A DNA stretch of 64,000 nt, from assembly GCA_034522175.1 (NCBI GenBank), contig JAXHLQ010000001.1, forward strand, positions 3,906,001 to 3,970,000, given 5' to 3'. Positions 24,693-34,465 of the stretch are shown here, piece after piece. The first letter of the stretch is position 1, and each line of letters opens with the position of its first letter. The stretch comes from JAIPDZ01 sp034522175 (GTDB lineage Bacteria; Desulfobacterota; DSM-4660; Desulfatiglandales; Desulfatiglandaceae). The notes under the pieces are model-generated. The model was not told the origin of the DNA. It saw nothing but the letters and a program-made list of their open reading frames with translations, and made no database searches. A program made the position numbers and the translations under genes.

Positions 24693-25849
24693 CTACGGCA
24701 TACGCGTAAAATCCCTTTTGTGTTGAATGGGGTGATAGATTTTGATAAAGCTTTCGTAGAAATCAAAACTGTCATCTTCCGCCGCCACTTCCTGACGAAT
24801 ATCAACACGGTGGATGATCCAAAGCTCCTCATTTTCATTGGACGCCTGAACCAGTGGAATGCCCGAGGGGGCCCAAAGTCCCGATCCGCCCCAGAAAACG
24901 TAATTTCCCCGCTTCTGCCGCTTTACGGAATTACACGCAATCATCCACATCTGGTTGGTAGCGGCCCTGGCCGCGGCCATCAGGTTCCACTGATATCCAT
25001 AATAGTGTTCATTTCGAATGTTCATCATGGGGTAGGCGCGAAGCGCCGGTCCCCGCCAGCTGGCCAGCTCGATCACCCCATCCACGTGGTTCACGGCGGC
25101 ATAGGTTTCATAAAGCTGTGAAAAGCACATGTCATAGCAGGTGGTAAAACCGAAACGGCCCCAGGGTGTATCCACCACCAGCACATCGTTCTGACCCGAC
25201 TTCTCATAGATGTTTTCAATGCCCGGAAGCATGGTCTTATCGTATATGTGGGTGCGCTCGTTTTGAGTAAAATCATCACAGTTGAAATCTTTGTCCACCA
25301 CATAGGTGGAATTTAAAAATTTGTTCCGGGGACCGGCCGCCTGATCCGGATGGGCCGGGTTTCTTCGCAGCGCATTGAAAATGATATACTGCAGCCGGCC
25401 GTCCAGTTTGGATTTTAATTGTTTCAGCCAGTCTTTGTGAAGATCCAGTACGCCCCGGTTCATGTAGATCCAGCAGGGCGCGTATCCATTGGGATTGTAG
25501 GGACCCAGCTTTTTGTCCCAGTCCGGGTCCGGCCAGAAATAGCCGGTCAGGGAAAATTCCGGAATAAGGATCATATTGGCTCCGGCTTGTTTGGCCATAT
25601 CCACCAGCTTTAAAATACGGGCCTTGTTTTGTGTAATCCCTGAGGCCTTCAAAAGACCTTCTTCCGTATCCGGCACACGATTATGAATATTGGCCAGTGC
25701 AATGCAGACCCCCTGGCGTTTTTTGAAGCGGTGCGCTCCACCAGTGCAATTTCATTTGCCAATGCCGCAAAGGTACAGAAAAACAGGGATAGAATGCCCA
25801 AAAGCGTAACCGCCATGCACCGGAACCGTTTTTCGCGCTGCCAAATCAT
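24693..25849 (-). CDS. Exported nitrilase/amidase-family hydrolase, frameshifted
   Basis: The nitrilase catalytic triad is visible: Glu in PEFSLTGY, Lys in YDKTMLPG and Cys in FTTCYDMCF. The upstream part, in another frame, encodes a signal peptide (MAVTLLGILSLFFCTFAALA, then NEIALVERTASKNARG) starting at 25849 with AGGAGA in front. Adding one G to the G5 run (plus-strand CCCCC, 25709-25713) joins them as ...NARG-VCIALANIHN..., giving ~385 residues. Carbon-nitrogen hydrolases are usually cytosolic, so an exported one is less common. The substrate is unknown. The MFS transporter gene lies directly upstream on the same strand. Confidence 0.75.
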
Positions 25850-25885
25850 AGCTTTCTCCTGTCAAGCGATTTTAAAATATGATCA

Positions 25886-27166
25886 TCAATCCGTCTCATA
25901 AAGGGGTCTACAGTGTGTCTCCCGGCTGAAAAGGGCCATTGCCAGAGCCAGAGCCAGCAAAACGGCCATGGTGGACAGCGCCAGGCGGTAATCCCCGATT
26001 GTCAGGTGGTCGCCACCGCCCGAAATGCTGTCCAGAATGATCCCCACGCCCGGCTGAAAGATGGCGCTGCTGGCCACGGAACAGGTGTTGACAAATCCCA
26101 CCACGATGCCGGCTGAACCCTGCGGGCGAACATCATTGGCCAGCGCAAACGCCACCACATAGGCGCTGCAGGCAGACCCCAGCACAATCAAAAGCACATA
26201 GACCATAAAGAAGGGCAGTTGAGGCCCGTACAGCAGCAAAAGCATAAGACCCAGTGCCACCCCCACCGCAAGAATCATGGGCATTTTGCGCTGCTTGATC
26301 CTGTCAGACCACCAGCCAAAGAAAAAGGTCCCCGGGATACCGCCCACAAACAGCATGCTCATGGCACCTTCCGCGTTTACCTTGCTCACCCCATAGGCCT
26401 GTTCGAGAAAATCAGCCCCCCAGAGTGCACCGAACACAAAAAAAATGGCGTTCAAACCACTGACATAGGCGCCGCACATCCAGATTTGGCCTGTTCCAAA
26501 TACATGTTTGAGATCGTCGAGGGTTTTTCGACCCCCCCTGGAACGTTTCGGATGATCCTCCCATTTGGCGGCACCAGCCGGATGATCCCGCAGCACGCAT
26601 ATGATCAGTACCAGAAGCACCATACCGAAAACAGCCAGAATCCAGATGGTGCCCCGCCAGCCGAATGCATGGTCCGCCGCCGCCAGCGGGGCCTCACCGC
26701 TGATGCCGCCGATCATGCCGATAAGCGATGTGAGGCCCACCAGGGTGGCAAAGCGGTTGTGAGGAAACCAGTTGGAAATGAATTTGAGACAGCATACAAA
26801 GGAAAATGCCGTACCGGCACCAATCATGAGCCTTGCCATTTCAGCAGCCGTGGGACTCTTGGCAAACGCCAGCAGAACATTGCCGCCCACCGCAACAGCG
26901 GCTGCCAGAATCAGAGGGCGATGGGGGCCAAAATGATCTGATATGAGTCCCACGGGAATCTGCATCACACCGTAGGAATAGAAGTAAAACCCGGCAATGA
27001 CGCCCAATGTGGCGTTATCAATGTGAAACGCCTTGATCCAGTAAGGCCCCATGGCCCCCGGCGCCACCTGCTGCAGGTAATCCCAGAAAAAATAAGCGGT
27101 GGCAATGGCCCAGATGATCCATGCCAGCAAAGAACTGTGTGTGTATTTTTTTGCCGTTGTGGTCAT
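25886..27166 (-). CDS. Major facilitator superfamily transporter
   Basis: The 426-residue protein has about twelve hydrophobic segments in two sets of six, with the MFS loop 2-3 motif GLISDHFGPHRPLIL and its second copy FGWWSDRIKQRKMP. VAPGAMGPYWIKAFHI and FVNTCSVASSAIFQPGVGII resemble anion/sugar-acid type carriers. The ATG at 27166 has GGAG 9 bp upstream and is preferred to an in-frame GTG at 27190. It is followed on the same strand by the exported nitrilase, so the pair may take up and hydrolyse a nitrogen compound. That link is an inference from position only. Confidence 0.88.
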   Translation of the reverse strand: MTTTAKKYTHSSLLAWIIWAIATAYFFWDYLQQVAPGAMGPYWIKAFHIDNATLGVIAGFYFYSYGVMQIPVGLISDHFGPHRPLILAAAVAVGGNVLLAFAKSPTAAEMARLMIGAGTAFSFVCCLKFISNWFPHNRFATLVGLTSLIGMIGGISGEAPLAAADHAFGWRGTIWILAVFGMVLLVLIICVLRDHPAGAAKWEDHPKRSRGGRKTLDDLKHVFGTGQIWMCGAYVSGLNAIFFVFGALWGADFLEQAYGVSKVNAEGAMSMLFVGGIPGTFFFGWWSDRIKQRKMPMILAVGVALGLMLLLLYGPQLPFFMVYVLLIVLGSACSAYVVAFALANDVRPQGSAGIVVGFVNTCSVASSAIFQPGVGIILDSISGGGDHLTIGDYRLALSTMAVLLALALAMALFSRETHCRPLYETD

Positions 27167-27275
27167 GGGTTCAACTCCCGAATGCGGCACAGCCGCCGTT
27201 TTAAGTTTTAGGTTTCAAGTTTTAAATCTAATATGGAATCTCAAGTAAATCACATCAGCAAAAAAATAAGCTGCA

Positions 27276-27470
27276 TCAGGCAACAGCATATTCCACAGCC
27301 CTCGGGTTTTCCATCCGCTTCGATGCGTCCAGTATCTCCATTCCCACGATATTACCGGCCTTGTCAAAATCGAGGATGATGCCCGGCCTCTCCTCGTTGC
27401 TTTCCTCAATCGCTGAGTTGCTGAAAAGGATGCGCAGGACATCCACCCCAGCGTCATAAGTTATTTTCAT
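27276..27470 (-). CDS. DUF2283 protein
   Basis: This 64-residue protein (MKITYDAGVDVLRILFSNSA, then GIILDFDKAGNIVGMEILDA) is a complete DUF2283 domain. Members are small cytosolic proteins often found near toxin-antitoxin genes, with no proven function. A truncated second copy lies at 37550-37682 and shares the GNIVGMEILDAS core and the MENPxAVEY end. Confidence 0.8.
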   Translation of the reverse strand: MKITYDAGVDVLRILFSNSAIEESNEERPGIILDFDKAGNIVGMEILDASKRMENPRAVEYAVA

Positions 27471-27729
27471 GAATACCTCAAATATTTATCTATTTCAATA
27501 GATTAACACGCTCCTTGTTGTCTTCAAAATAACCCGGATCGGGCAATCCAGGCATGGGTATCCCTGCCGCTTCATTTCCCCCACGTCAAATTTCTTATTT
27601 GTTTATGACCGTCCCCCGGTTTCCAGATGCCGCCTGGGGGTGCGCCTCAAAGGAGGTATCACGTCGGATGCATGAATTTAATCTGAGGCCCATCTTTACC
27701 CGACTCTCTTTTTCCTGTTTCCTTAAGGG
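27471..27729. other. Intergenic, no feature seen
   Basis: The gap between the DUF2283 gene and the MlaD-like gene has no plausible reading frame. I see no clear terminator or promoter. Confidence 0.4.
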
Positions 27730-28415
27730 TTAAACGGTTTCAGGGGAAATGGGCCGAGATTTTTCCTCACCCTGTTCTTTCAGTCTTTTCTTGAGTTCTT
27801 CCAGCTTCCGAATCAAAAGCGGAAACAGTTCCTTTCTCATTTTTTCCTTGCTCTCCCTGACCGCCCGTTCGAGTTGCTTCGCTGTTTCTCTGAGTTCGCG
27901 CTTCAATTCCCGGTATTCATCGGTTTGGGGAATATCCTCCATATCTTTCTGGAGATCCTTTAGTTCACCCCTGAGTTCGTTCAAGCCTTCGTCAATATCT
28001 CTAATCAGCCGTTTTAACAGCAGCGAACGGCTGTTGGAACCTTCCACAACGGCCCCTTGTTGCAGGACCGATCCCCCGGGCTGTACCTGAACCATTTGGA
28101 TCGCCCTCTTTTTCTGTGCTTGAGGATCATTGACAACATAAAATTCAGAAAGCGTGGTCGCAGCATTGATAAAGTCGGACCTGATGGAAATCTCCACCGT
28201 ATAATGGCCATCTTTTTCGTACTTGACGGATTCCACGCTGCCGATGTGATTCTCTTCAAACAAAACCCGATCACCGGATGTAAGGCCGTCAATCCGGTCG
28301 AATCGGATTATCACATGAAGATCCGGATCCGGAAATCCCCAGGCGCCGGGGAAAGCAGCAGCAGAACCGTCAATCCTATGATTATTGTTGTGGTGGCAGT
28401 TTTCATGGTCATCAT
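27730..28415 (-). CDS. MlaD-like (MCE domain) protein, frameshifted
   Basis: The main frame encodes VIIRFDRIDGLTSGDRVLFE, then NHIGSVESVKYEKDGHYTVE, an MCE/MlaD domain. A highly charged coiled coil (residues ~90-190) follows. The expected N-terminal membrane anchor (MKTATTTIIIGLTVLLLL) is present just upstream in another frame, with GGAAGAGG before an ATG cluster at 28406-28415. Adding one G to the G4 run near 28343 restores a single ~229-residue protein. MlaD-type proteins bind lipids for transport between membranes, normally with MlaE and MlaF, which are absent here. The coiled-coil tail suggests oligomerisation. Confidence 0.62.
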
Positions 28416-28662
28416 CCTCTTCCCGTGCCGGGGATACGTTATAGATCCTCAGTTTTTAACTTCTACCCAGAAAACGAATTAATTTTTTCGATTCTCCTCC
28501 CTCTTTCAACAGACAGACTGACCGCAGGCTGGGATATGTTGATTTTCCTGGCAAGGTGTGATGCAGGGCTCCAGGCGCATCGATTCTGGCTTGTCGGAGC
28601 GAAGCGTAGATCCCGACCTGTCGGGGCTACAGGGCTCTTCAATTTCACTGTTGTCCTGCCGA

Positions 28663-31022
28663 CTACTCCACCGCATCCAGCACCTGCCGGACTTTCTCAG
28701 CCAGTTCTGTAAAGGCAAAGGGTTTTTCGATGAAGTTCATCCCCTGGTCAAGGACCCCGTGCCGGGCCATAACGTCGGAAGTGTACCCGGACATGAACAG
28801 GAGCTTTACGGTCGGACGCACAGCCCGCAGCTTTTTGGCCAACTCCTTTCCGTTCATCTCCGGCATCACCACATCCGTCAACAACAGATCAATCTCGCCC
28901 GGGTGCTGAGCGGCAAGATCCAGGGCCGCTTTCGGAGTCGGGCGGCCAGCACCGTGTATCCCTGTCGCTCCAGCACATATCGGCAGGTGTCCAGGAGCGA
29001 TGTTTCATCCTCAGCCACCAAAACGGTCTCTTTCCCTCCGGGCACCGCCTTTTTGCCCGCTCCTTCTCTGGTCGCCGGCCCTTCTTCAACTCTGGGGAGG
29101 TAGAGCTCCACCGTGGTTCCCTTGTCCGGTTCACTGTATACCTGAACGCAGCCGTTGTTTTGCTTCATGGCCCCGTAGACCATGGCCATGCCCAAGCCCG
29201 TCCCTTTTCCCACCTCCTTGGTGGTGAAAAAGGGATCGAAAAGGTTTTCCATCACCTCAGGGGTCATGCCCTCGCCCGTATCGCTTACCGCTATCAGTAC
29301 ATAGTCTCCCGGCTCGACGCCGTTATGCATGCGGCAGTAAGATTCGTCCAGTACCGTATTTTTGCACTCGATGGTGATAGTTCCCCCGCTGGGCATGGCA
29401 TCCCGACTGTTGACCACGAGGTTGTTCAGGATCTGCTGGACCTGAGAGGGATCCATCCTCACTTTCCAGACGTCCTTACCCGGTACAAACCGCAGATGAA
29501 TGTCCTCCCCGATGAGCCGACTGAGCATCCTGAGATCACCGGAAATCGTATCATTGACGTCAAGGACCTTGGGACTGGTGATCTGTTTGCGGGCAAATGC
29601 CAGCAGATGCCGGACCGTATCCGCGGCCCGCTGGCTGGCCTTCAAAATTTCCTGAATGTTTTTGTGGACGATCTCATCCGGTTTCAATTCCATGCCGGCA
29701 AGTTCCGCATTGGCAATGATAATCCCCAGCATGTTGTTGAAATCATGGGCCACCCCGCCCGCCAGCCTTCCCACTGTTTCCATCTTCTGGGCCTGGTTCA
29801 ACTGGCTCTGAAGTTTTTCCCGTTCTTCTTCTGCCCGCTTACGCTCGGTGATGTCCCTGACAAGACCCCTGAATCCGATGCCGTGATTATGTTTGTCTCT
29901 GATAAGGGAGGCAGAGACCTCGATCGTCCTCCTGATCCCATCCTTTCGAACTATCTCCCATACAAAATCATGCAGGGGCTTACCGGTCGTGAAAACCGTT
30001 CTATATGCTTCAGCTACCCTCTTTCGGTTTGTCTCGTCTGCTGCATACCGTCGATAGCTCAACCCTATCAATTCTTCATGGGAATATCCCAGAATTTTCT
30101 GGAATGACATGTTGAAAAAGGTGAATCTGCCATTGAGATCGACTTCGTGATAGCCTTCCTCCATACTTTCAAGAATAATACGATATTTCTTTTCGCTTTC
30201 CCGCAGGGCCTCTTCCGCTCTTATTCGATCTGAAATATCGCGGGTGATGGATATAATGTGCGGCTCTCCCTCAAGAAAAATAATCCTGGCAGACATCAGT
30301 GCCGTGGTTAAACTCCCATCTTTTCGGCGGAACCGGGCCTCGAGGTTTTCGCAAAAGCCGCTTTTCTCCAATATGCTGACCAGCCTTTGGCGGTCTGCCA
30401 GGTCATTCCATACTTGAATCTCCTTTGACGTTTTGCCGATAACGTCTTCGCGGGTAAACCCGGTCAGTTCCGTGAACCCCTGATTGATATCCACATAAAG
30501 GCCGTCTTTGAGGCGATTGATGTTTACGGCATCCGGGCTCGCATTAAAGGTAAGCCGAAATTTTTCCTCGCTCTCGCGCAAGGCCTGCTCTGCCTCCTTG
30601 AGATCTGTAACATCACGGGCAACCGCATAGGTTACCCCCTTTTCAGGGTCGGGGTGAGACACCCAGCTCAGCCATCTATAGGCCCCGTCTTTACAGCGAT
30701 ATCGATTTTCAAAATTAAGCACTTTCTTTCCCTTCGAGAGCTTCTGTTCAACTATCTGACGGGTTGAATCAATATCATCCGGGTGAATGAATTCTAAGAA
30801 CGGTCTGCCCAGGAGGTCATCCTCGGAAAAACCGAGCGTTTCGATAAAGGCACGATTTACCTTGATAAAGGTCGCCGTATGGATATCTGCAATACAGATC
30901 ATATCCAGGGACATGGAGAGTATCGTGTCCAACTCTTCATTGGCTGTCCTGAGCTTGAGTTCAGTCTTTTCCGACTCCAGGACCCTTTTTTGCAATTCTT
31001 TATATGTAGATTTCTCAGTCAT
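28663..31022 (-). CDS. Multi-PAS hybrid sensor histidine kinase, frameshifted in receiver domain
   Basis: Order of domains: three PAS/PAC modules (about residues 25-400, with MICIADIHTATFIKVNRAFI, INQGFTELTGFTREDVIGKT and YHEVDLNGRFTFFNMSFQKI), a dimerisation/phosphoacceptor motif (RLAGGVAHDFNNML), a GHKL ATPase with DTGEGMTPEVMENLFDPF and GKGTGLGMAMVYG, and a C-terminal receiver. The receiver starts ETVLVAEDETSLLDT but changes frame near 28942. The rest (LTDVVMPEMNGKELAKKLRA, MSGYTSD, KPF) follows in the next frame, and one extra C in the CCC run at the break restores it. No transmembrane segment is seen, so the kinase is probably cytosolic. Its likely partner is the remnant HTH protein upstream. 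Confidence 0.85.
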
Positions 31023-31129
31023 GGGGATTCTCTACGTTTTGGGTGACAAGTTGAGGTGTAATCATGTGCGACGCCTTGCATGGCAGATCATTAAAGATCA
31101 GTAAAGATTCGGGTTAAAGAAAGAGAAAC

Positions 31130-31588
31130 TCAGGCGAGGCCGTATTCCTCAATCTTTTTGTACAGGGTTTTCCGGTTGATCCCCAGCTTTCGGGCCGTTT
31201 CGCTCTTATTGCCCTGTGTGGCCTTCAGGGTATCCGACGGCTTTTCGACCGTTTGACCTTCGGCGGCCAATTGCAGAACCCCTTCTTTGTCCCTGCTTTT
31301 CAACAGCCGCGCAAAAAGAAAAGAATGAATTTGACGCTCCAGAACCGGCACGCTCCAGCCTTCTTTTTTAGCTTCAATTTCGTAGAACAAACGCTCGCTT
31401 TTGTTTTCAACCTTGGTCAGAGTCCGATAATGGGACCAGCTCAATGCTGATGAAAATCCTTGAATAGACTCACTTCTTTTGATAGCGAGGCTCATATCCT
31501 CCAAAACATCACAAGGCTTGTGATGTTTTGCCGGCTCGATTCCCGTCCGATTCGATTCATCACAAACCTTGTGACGAATTTCCGGCAA
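31130..31588 (-). CDS. Chimera: YhcG (DUF1016) N-terminus joined to NtrC-type Fis HTH
   Basis: The 152-residue protein has two unrelated parts. Residues ~45-118 are the DUF1016 N-terminal domain of YhcG-type nucleases (ALSWSHYRTLTKVENKSERL, ERQIHSFLFARLLKSRDKEG). From ~119 the sequence is TLKATQGNKSETARKLGINR followed by KTLYKKIEEYGL, the C-terminal Fis-type HTH of NtrC-family response regulators. The PD-(D/E)XK nuclease part of YhcG and the receiver and AAA+ parts of NtrC are missing. The hybrid kinase lies just downstream, so the HTH probably comes from its cognate regulator. The chimera may still bind DNA, but this looks like a deletion product. Confidence 0.7.
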   Translation of the reverse strand: MPEIRHKVCDESNRTGIEPAKHHKPCDVLEDMSLAIKRSESIQGFSSALSWSHYRTLTKVENKSERLFYEIEAKKEGWSVPVLERQIHSFLFARLLKSRDKEGVLQLAAEGQTVEKPSDTLKATQGNKSETARKLGINRKTLYKKIEEYGLA

Positions 31589-31797
31589 ACGATCGGCATA
31601 AGTCTAATAAAATAGTCTAAAATAGCGCAAGTTGGTTACGGAAAATCCTTCCACATTAGACGTCGGAATTATATAATCTTGCAAAATTCCACCCGGCTTA
31701 TACAATAAATATAAACTATCATTTCAAATAGTTATCCTGAATATGCTTAAACCAATAATATAAATTGCCACCTAAACCGATTCTTTTCTTGATCCCT
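31589..31797. other. AT-rich intergenic, no gene seen
   Basis: This stretch is distinctly AT-rich compared with the core genes and marks the entry to the accessory zone. No coding frame is recognisable. Confidence 0.4.
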
Positions 31798-31896
31798 TTA
31801 TACAATGCCCATTTGGCGCCTCTTGAATTCGACCCACTCGGTTTTGGTCGGAAGTTCCATCAATTCATGGAACCGGTCTAATACTTGATCTTTCAT
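31798..31896 (-). pseudogene. AlbA_2/ATP-binding protein 5' fragment
   Basis: A 32-residue frame encodes MKDQVLDRFHELMELPTKTE then WVEFKRRQ, which resembles the first residues of AlbA_2 (Schlafen-like) proteins, before stopping at 31798. Its ATG overlaps the stop of the fragment upstream (TAATG), so it was probably once a coupled gene. Confidence 0.45.
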
Positions 31897-32040
31897 TACG
31901 CCACCTCAAAGGTCTGGGAGGTATCATTGCCGACGATATCGATAATTTTGATCAGGATGCGATATCTGCCCGGCTTGTCATACATGTGTGGATCGGAGAT
32001 CAGAGCCAGATTGCGGTTTTTGCGGGTGCGGAAGGTCAGT
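31896..32040 (-). pseudogene. C-terminal fragment of a restriction-modification-type protein
   Basis: The minus-strand reading KNRNLALISDPHMYDKPGRY then RILIKIIDIVGNDTSQTFEV ends at a stop at 31896. A tail of the form VKVIDIFGNDT-x6-V ends large DNA methylase or type III-like restriction subunits. Sequence upstream of ~32040 is unrelated, so only the tail remains. Confidence 0.45.
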
Positions 32041-32314
32041 CAGCCCTGCGCCTGTCTCTCGGGCCTTAAGTTCGGTTCTGGACAATAAGGCCCCGGCAAA
32101 AAGTAACAAAAGCAACGGCGTCCCCCATTACCAATCTTTTAAGGCCGAGCGGCGAAGTCAGCGGCCGAGCGCATGGGAGGTTCGCTGAACGGATTTGTTG
32201 GAAGAGAACTGCACCCTGATTCTTTTTCCGGCACTCGAATTTGAAAGAGAAAGACATGCTTTTCTCAATTGGTTTACAGTCTTTAAGCGATTTGCAACCG
32301 CTTTTCCACTCATA

Positions 32315-32821
32315 TCAATCTTCATCGATTAACTCCTTCAGATATTCAATGTCATCTATATCTTGGCCACTTTTCCTTAATGATTTAAGCAAAATCAGGC
32401 CTTTTGGAGCCAAAACCTTTAATTTCCTTCCCTCCCAGTCAACTGAAATTTTACTGTCCCAGGAAGTTTTGATCTGTGGAGTGACGAGTAATAGATCCAG
32501 ACCCATATGCTCCCCGGTTTCATCGTCGATTTTTGTCATTCGATGGATTTGAACGGCACCACTCTTAAAGGACATGGGGGCTGCCGCTACGTTGAAACCA
32601 AGAGCTTCTACTATTTGTTTTATCTTTTCCAGTAAATCAGGTTCAACCATAATATCGATGTCAAGGGTAGCTCTCGGCCTCGCATACACAGCCAAAGCCA
32701 GCCCGCCACACAATGCGTAATCTATTCCATTTTTATCAAATGCTTCAATAAGAGATTTTAATTCAATCAATAAATCCATTATCTCCAGCCTTTCACCATC
32801 TAAAGCAAACTGACAACGCAT
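32315..32821 (-). CDS. Nucleotidyltransferase-fold protein (MNT/AbiEii-like)
   Basis: The 168-residue protein has a nucleotidyltransferase core. ALCGGLALAVYARPRATLDID contains the G-G-x9-R-x-T-x-D-x-D motif used by AbiEii/MNT-type enzymes, and LDLLLVTP supplies a third acidic site. Such proteins act as toxins or as antitoxins that AMPylate HEPN toxins. The ATG at 32821 has GGGGAAG upstream; an internal ATG at 32779 is also possible. A short 3' piece of another gene precedes it (32822-32953). No HEPN partner is visible, so its role is open. Confidence 0.7.
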   Translation of the reverse strand: MRCQFALDGERLEIMDLLIELKSLIEAFDKNGIDYALCGGLALAVYARPRATLDIDIMVEPDLLEKIKQIVEALGFNVAAAPMSFKSGAVQIHRMTKIDDETGEHMGLDLLLVTPQIKTSWDSKISVDWEGRKLKVLAPKGLILLKSLRKSGQDIDDIEYLKELIDED

Positions 32822-32953
32822 TAATCAGCTTCCCCGCCCTTTGGGTCCGCTGAATTTGAAACTTCGATAATTACATCTTTAATCTTTCGATATTCAATTC
32901 TTGCATCTGGAAGCAGGGACTGGACCGGCGCTTTCGTCCATAATAAAGGTACC
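32822..32953 (-). pseudogene. Short 3' fragment upstream of the nucleotidyltransferase gene
   Basis: An open minus-strand frame after a TGA encodes LLPDARIEYRKIKDVIIEVS then NSADPKGGEAD and stops at 32822, directly abutting the nucleotidyltransferase start. It has no start codon of its own. It looks like the end of a former partner gene; the family is not recognised. Confidence 0.3.
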
Positions 32954-32955
32954 AG

Positions 32956-33705
32956 TCACTTATCCAATTGATATTTGTGCTTTTTAGCCAGCTTTTCACC
33001 TCGACTGACAGCATACCCTGCTCCGGGTTGACTCATTCCCAAATGCTGGGCCACATTCGTACAAGTCATGCCCAATTCTCTAACCGCCCAATAGCACAGT
33101 AAATCCCTGGCTTCAACTTGGACCTTTCGACGACCTCTTGAATATATGTCTCCTTTTTCTATCCCATAGATCTCGCACACCCGCTGCCCTATCTTTTCCA
33201 GATCATACCCCAATTCCCTTAATTCATAGCGACGGTCCAGCCTCTCATTGGCCCCGGATAATAATGCGGTCACAAATTCACCGTCTCCCAGTATCCGTTC
33301 ATCACCCTTAACCCGATCCTGGCCCTTTAACCGCAATTGCTTGACCACAGCCCAGCCACCTAAACTCCGTACCAGACCTCCGCCGACAAGTTCCGGACGC
33401 CTCCCCTGATCAACGCCCTCTTTAACATAGGAAAGATAATGCTTTCTGGCATCTGAAACGGTTTTGCCAAAAAATGACAACGCATATTTGGCATCACACC
33501 ACCCTCGTTTCTTTTTCCCCATCAAAGCACTGTGGCCGCAATAAGGATATCTGTTAAGGCCCTTGATATCTGATACGACCTTTGCCCGCAGGGGGTTCAG
33601 ATGGATATAACGGACAAGTTCCTTGAAATATACATCTTCCCCAACGTATAGACCCCAGCCCCTTAAGCGTTCTGACTGGGAGAGTCGTTGTCTGAGCATC
33701 ATCAA
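32956..33705 (-). pseudogene. REP-associated tyrosine transposase (RAYT), 5'-truncated
   Basis: The 249-residue reading begins inside a Y1_Tnp (TnpA_REP) protein: FKELVRYIHLNPLRAKVVSD and LNRYPYCGHSALMG, followed by the C-terminal extension with a Fis/DnaA-like HTH (TNVAQHLGMSQPGAGYAVSR). The N-terminal part with the HUH motif and probably the catalytic Tyr region is missing; the first ~15 residues come from a junction at ~33690 with the antitoxin gene. RAYTs mobilise REP palindromes, and several paired short inverted repeats are scattered over the next 10 kb. Confidence 0.7.
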
Positions 33706-34019
33706 CGAACCGCACGCACTTCGAAACGGATGCCTTCTCTCTTCTGCAGGTGTGCGACAATTTCAAGAAGGTTCCGGGCTTGGGGATTCCCCTTCGGACC
33801 CAGCATGCGCATCAGACTTTTGGGTGATTTGTCTGTAAGCGATCCCAACGCATCAAATCCGATGGTGGCGTTAATGAAATCGCGCAGTATGGCTTTCCCC
33901 GTATCCAATTCGCCAACCAGGAGACATTCAACCCCCTCTTTGAGCAGCTCCTCACGAAAAGCCGGGTCACGCCCGACCCGCTCCTTAACGGTTTCTTTAA
34001 AATCCACTGTCAGCGCCAT
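33702..34019 (-). CDS. Antitoxin of HigB/HigA-2-like module (HI1420 type)
   Basis: This 105-residue protein (MALTVDFKETVKERVGRDPA, then DFINATIGFDALGSLTDKSP) has a small HTH near SPKSLMRMLGPKGNPQARNL. It matches the probable addiction-module antidote family. The ATG at 34019 has GGAGGG 8 bp upstream and follows the toxin stop by 2 bp. It neutralises the toxin and represses the operon in known relatives. Its 3' end touches the RAYT fragment. Confidence 0.8.
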   Translation of the reverse strand: MALTVDFKETVKERVGRDPAFREELLKEGVECLLVGELDTGKAILRDFINATIGFDALGSLTDKSPKSLMRMLGPKGNPQARNLLEIVAHLQKREGIRFEVRAVR

Positions 34020-34021
34020 GG

Positions 34022-34333
34022 CTATCCCTCCTGCCGCTTTCTCTCTTTGTATTCTTTCCACATCATCCGAGCGTTTTCGATATCTCTCTGTTGACGTTTC
34101 TTTGTCCCGCCACCAAGCAGGATGATGAGGGTATCTTCCTCCTTACCAAAATAGATGCGATATCCGGGTCCGAAATCAATTCGGCATTCGAAAACACCTT
34201 CCCCGTCCGTCTCGACCAGAAGGGCACGATAATCGGCCTGTTCCAGCGATTCTCGAAGGAGGGTGTGCCAGGGGCCGTCCGGGGTGGTGGGCTCCATGGC
34301 AAGACGTCGTGTCATTACGGCATGTGAGGGCAT
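34022..34333 (-). CDS. RelE/ParE-superfamily toxin (killer protein)
   Basis: This ~103-residue toxin has DGPWHTLLRESLEQADYRAL, then EGVFECRIDFGPGYRIYFGK and LIILLGGGTKKRQQRDIENA. These are typical of the probable addiction-module killer protein family within RelE/ParE. Relatives cleave ribosome-bound mRNA or act similarly. The start is uncertain: ATG at 34333 is chosen, ATG at 34297 is possible. It lies immediately upstream of the antitoxin, the toxin-first order of this family. Confidence 0.78.
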   Translation of the reverse strand: MPSHAVMTRRLAMEPTTPDGPWHTLLRESLEQADYRALLVETDGEGVFECRIDFGPGYRIYFGKEEDTLIILLGGGTKKRQQRDIENARMMWKEYKERKRQEG

Positions 34334-34336
34334 AGG

Positions 34337-34445
34337 GTCTGCCCTTGACTCACTTTTCCAAGAGCTTTCGACCATCAAGGCACCCCAGAAGCAACAAGTC
34401 CTCCCGATCAAATTCGTTTTCTACAAAACATGAGTCAAGAGCAGA
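34337..34445. repeat. Paired inverted repeat, TCTGCYCTTGACTC family (copy pair 1)
   Basis: TCTGCCCTTGACTCA near 34338-34352 faces GAGTCAAGAGCAGA at 34432-34445 in opposite orientation. The same pair recurs at 37833-38120. It lies between the toxin module and the YaiI gene. Confidence 0.55.
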
Positions 34446-34465
34446 TCTGGCCCCTTTTTATAAGG

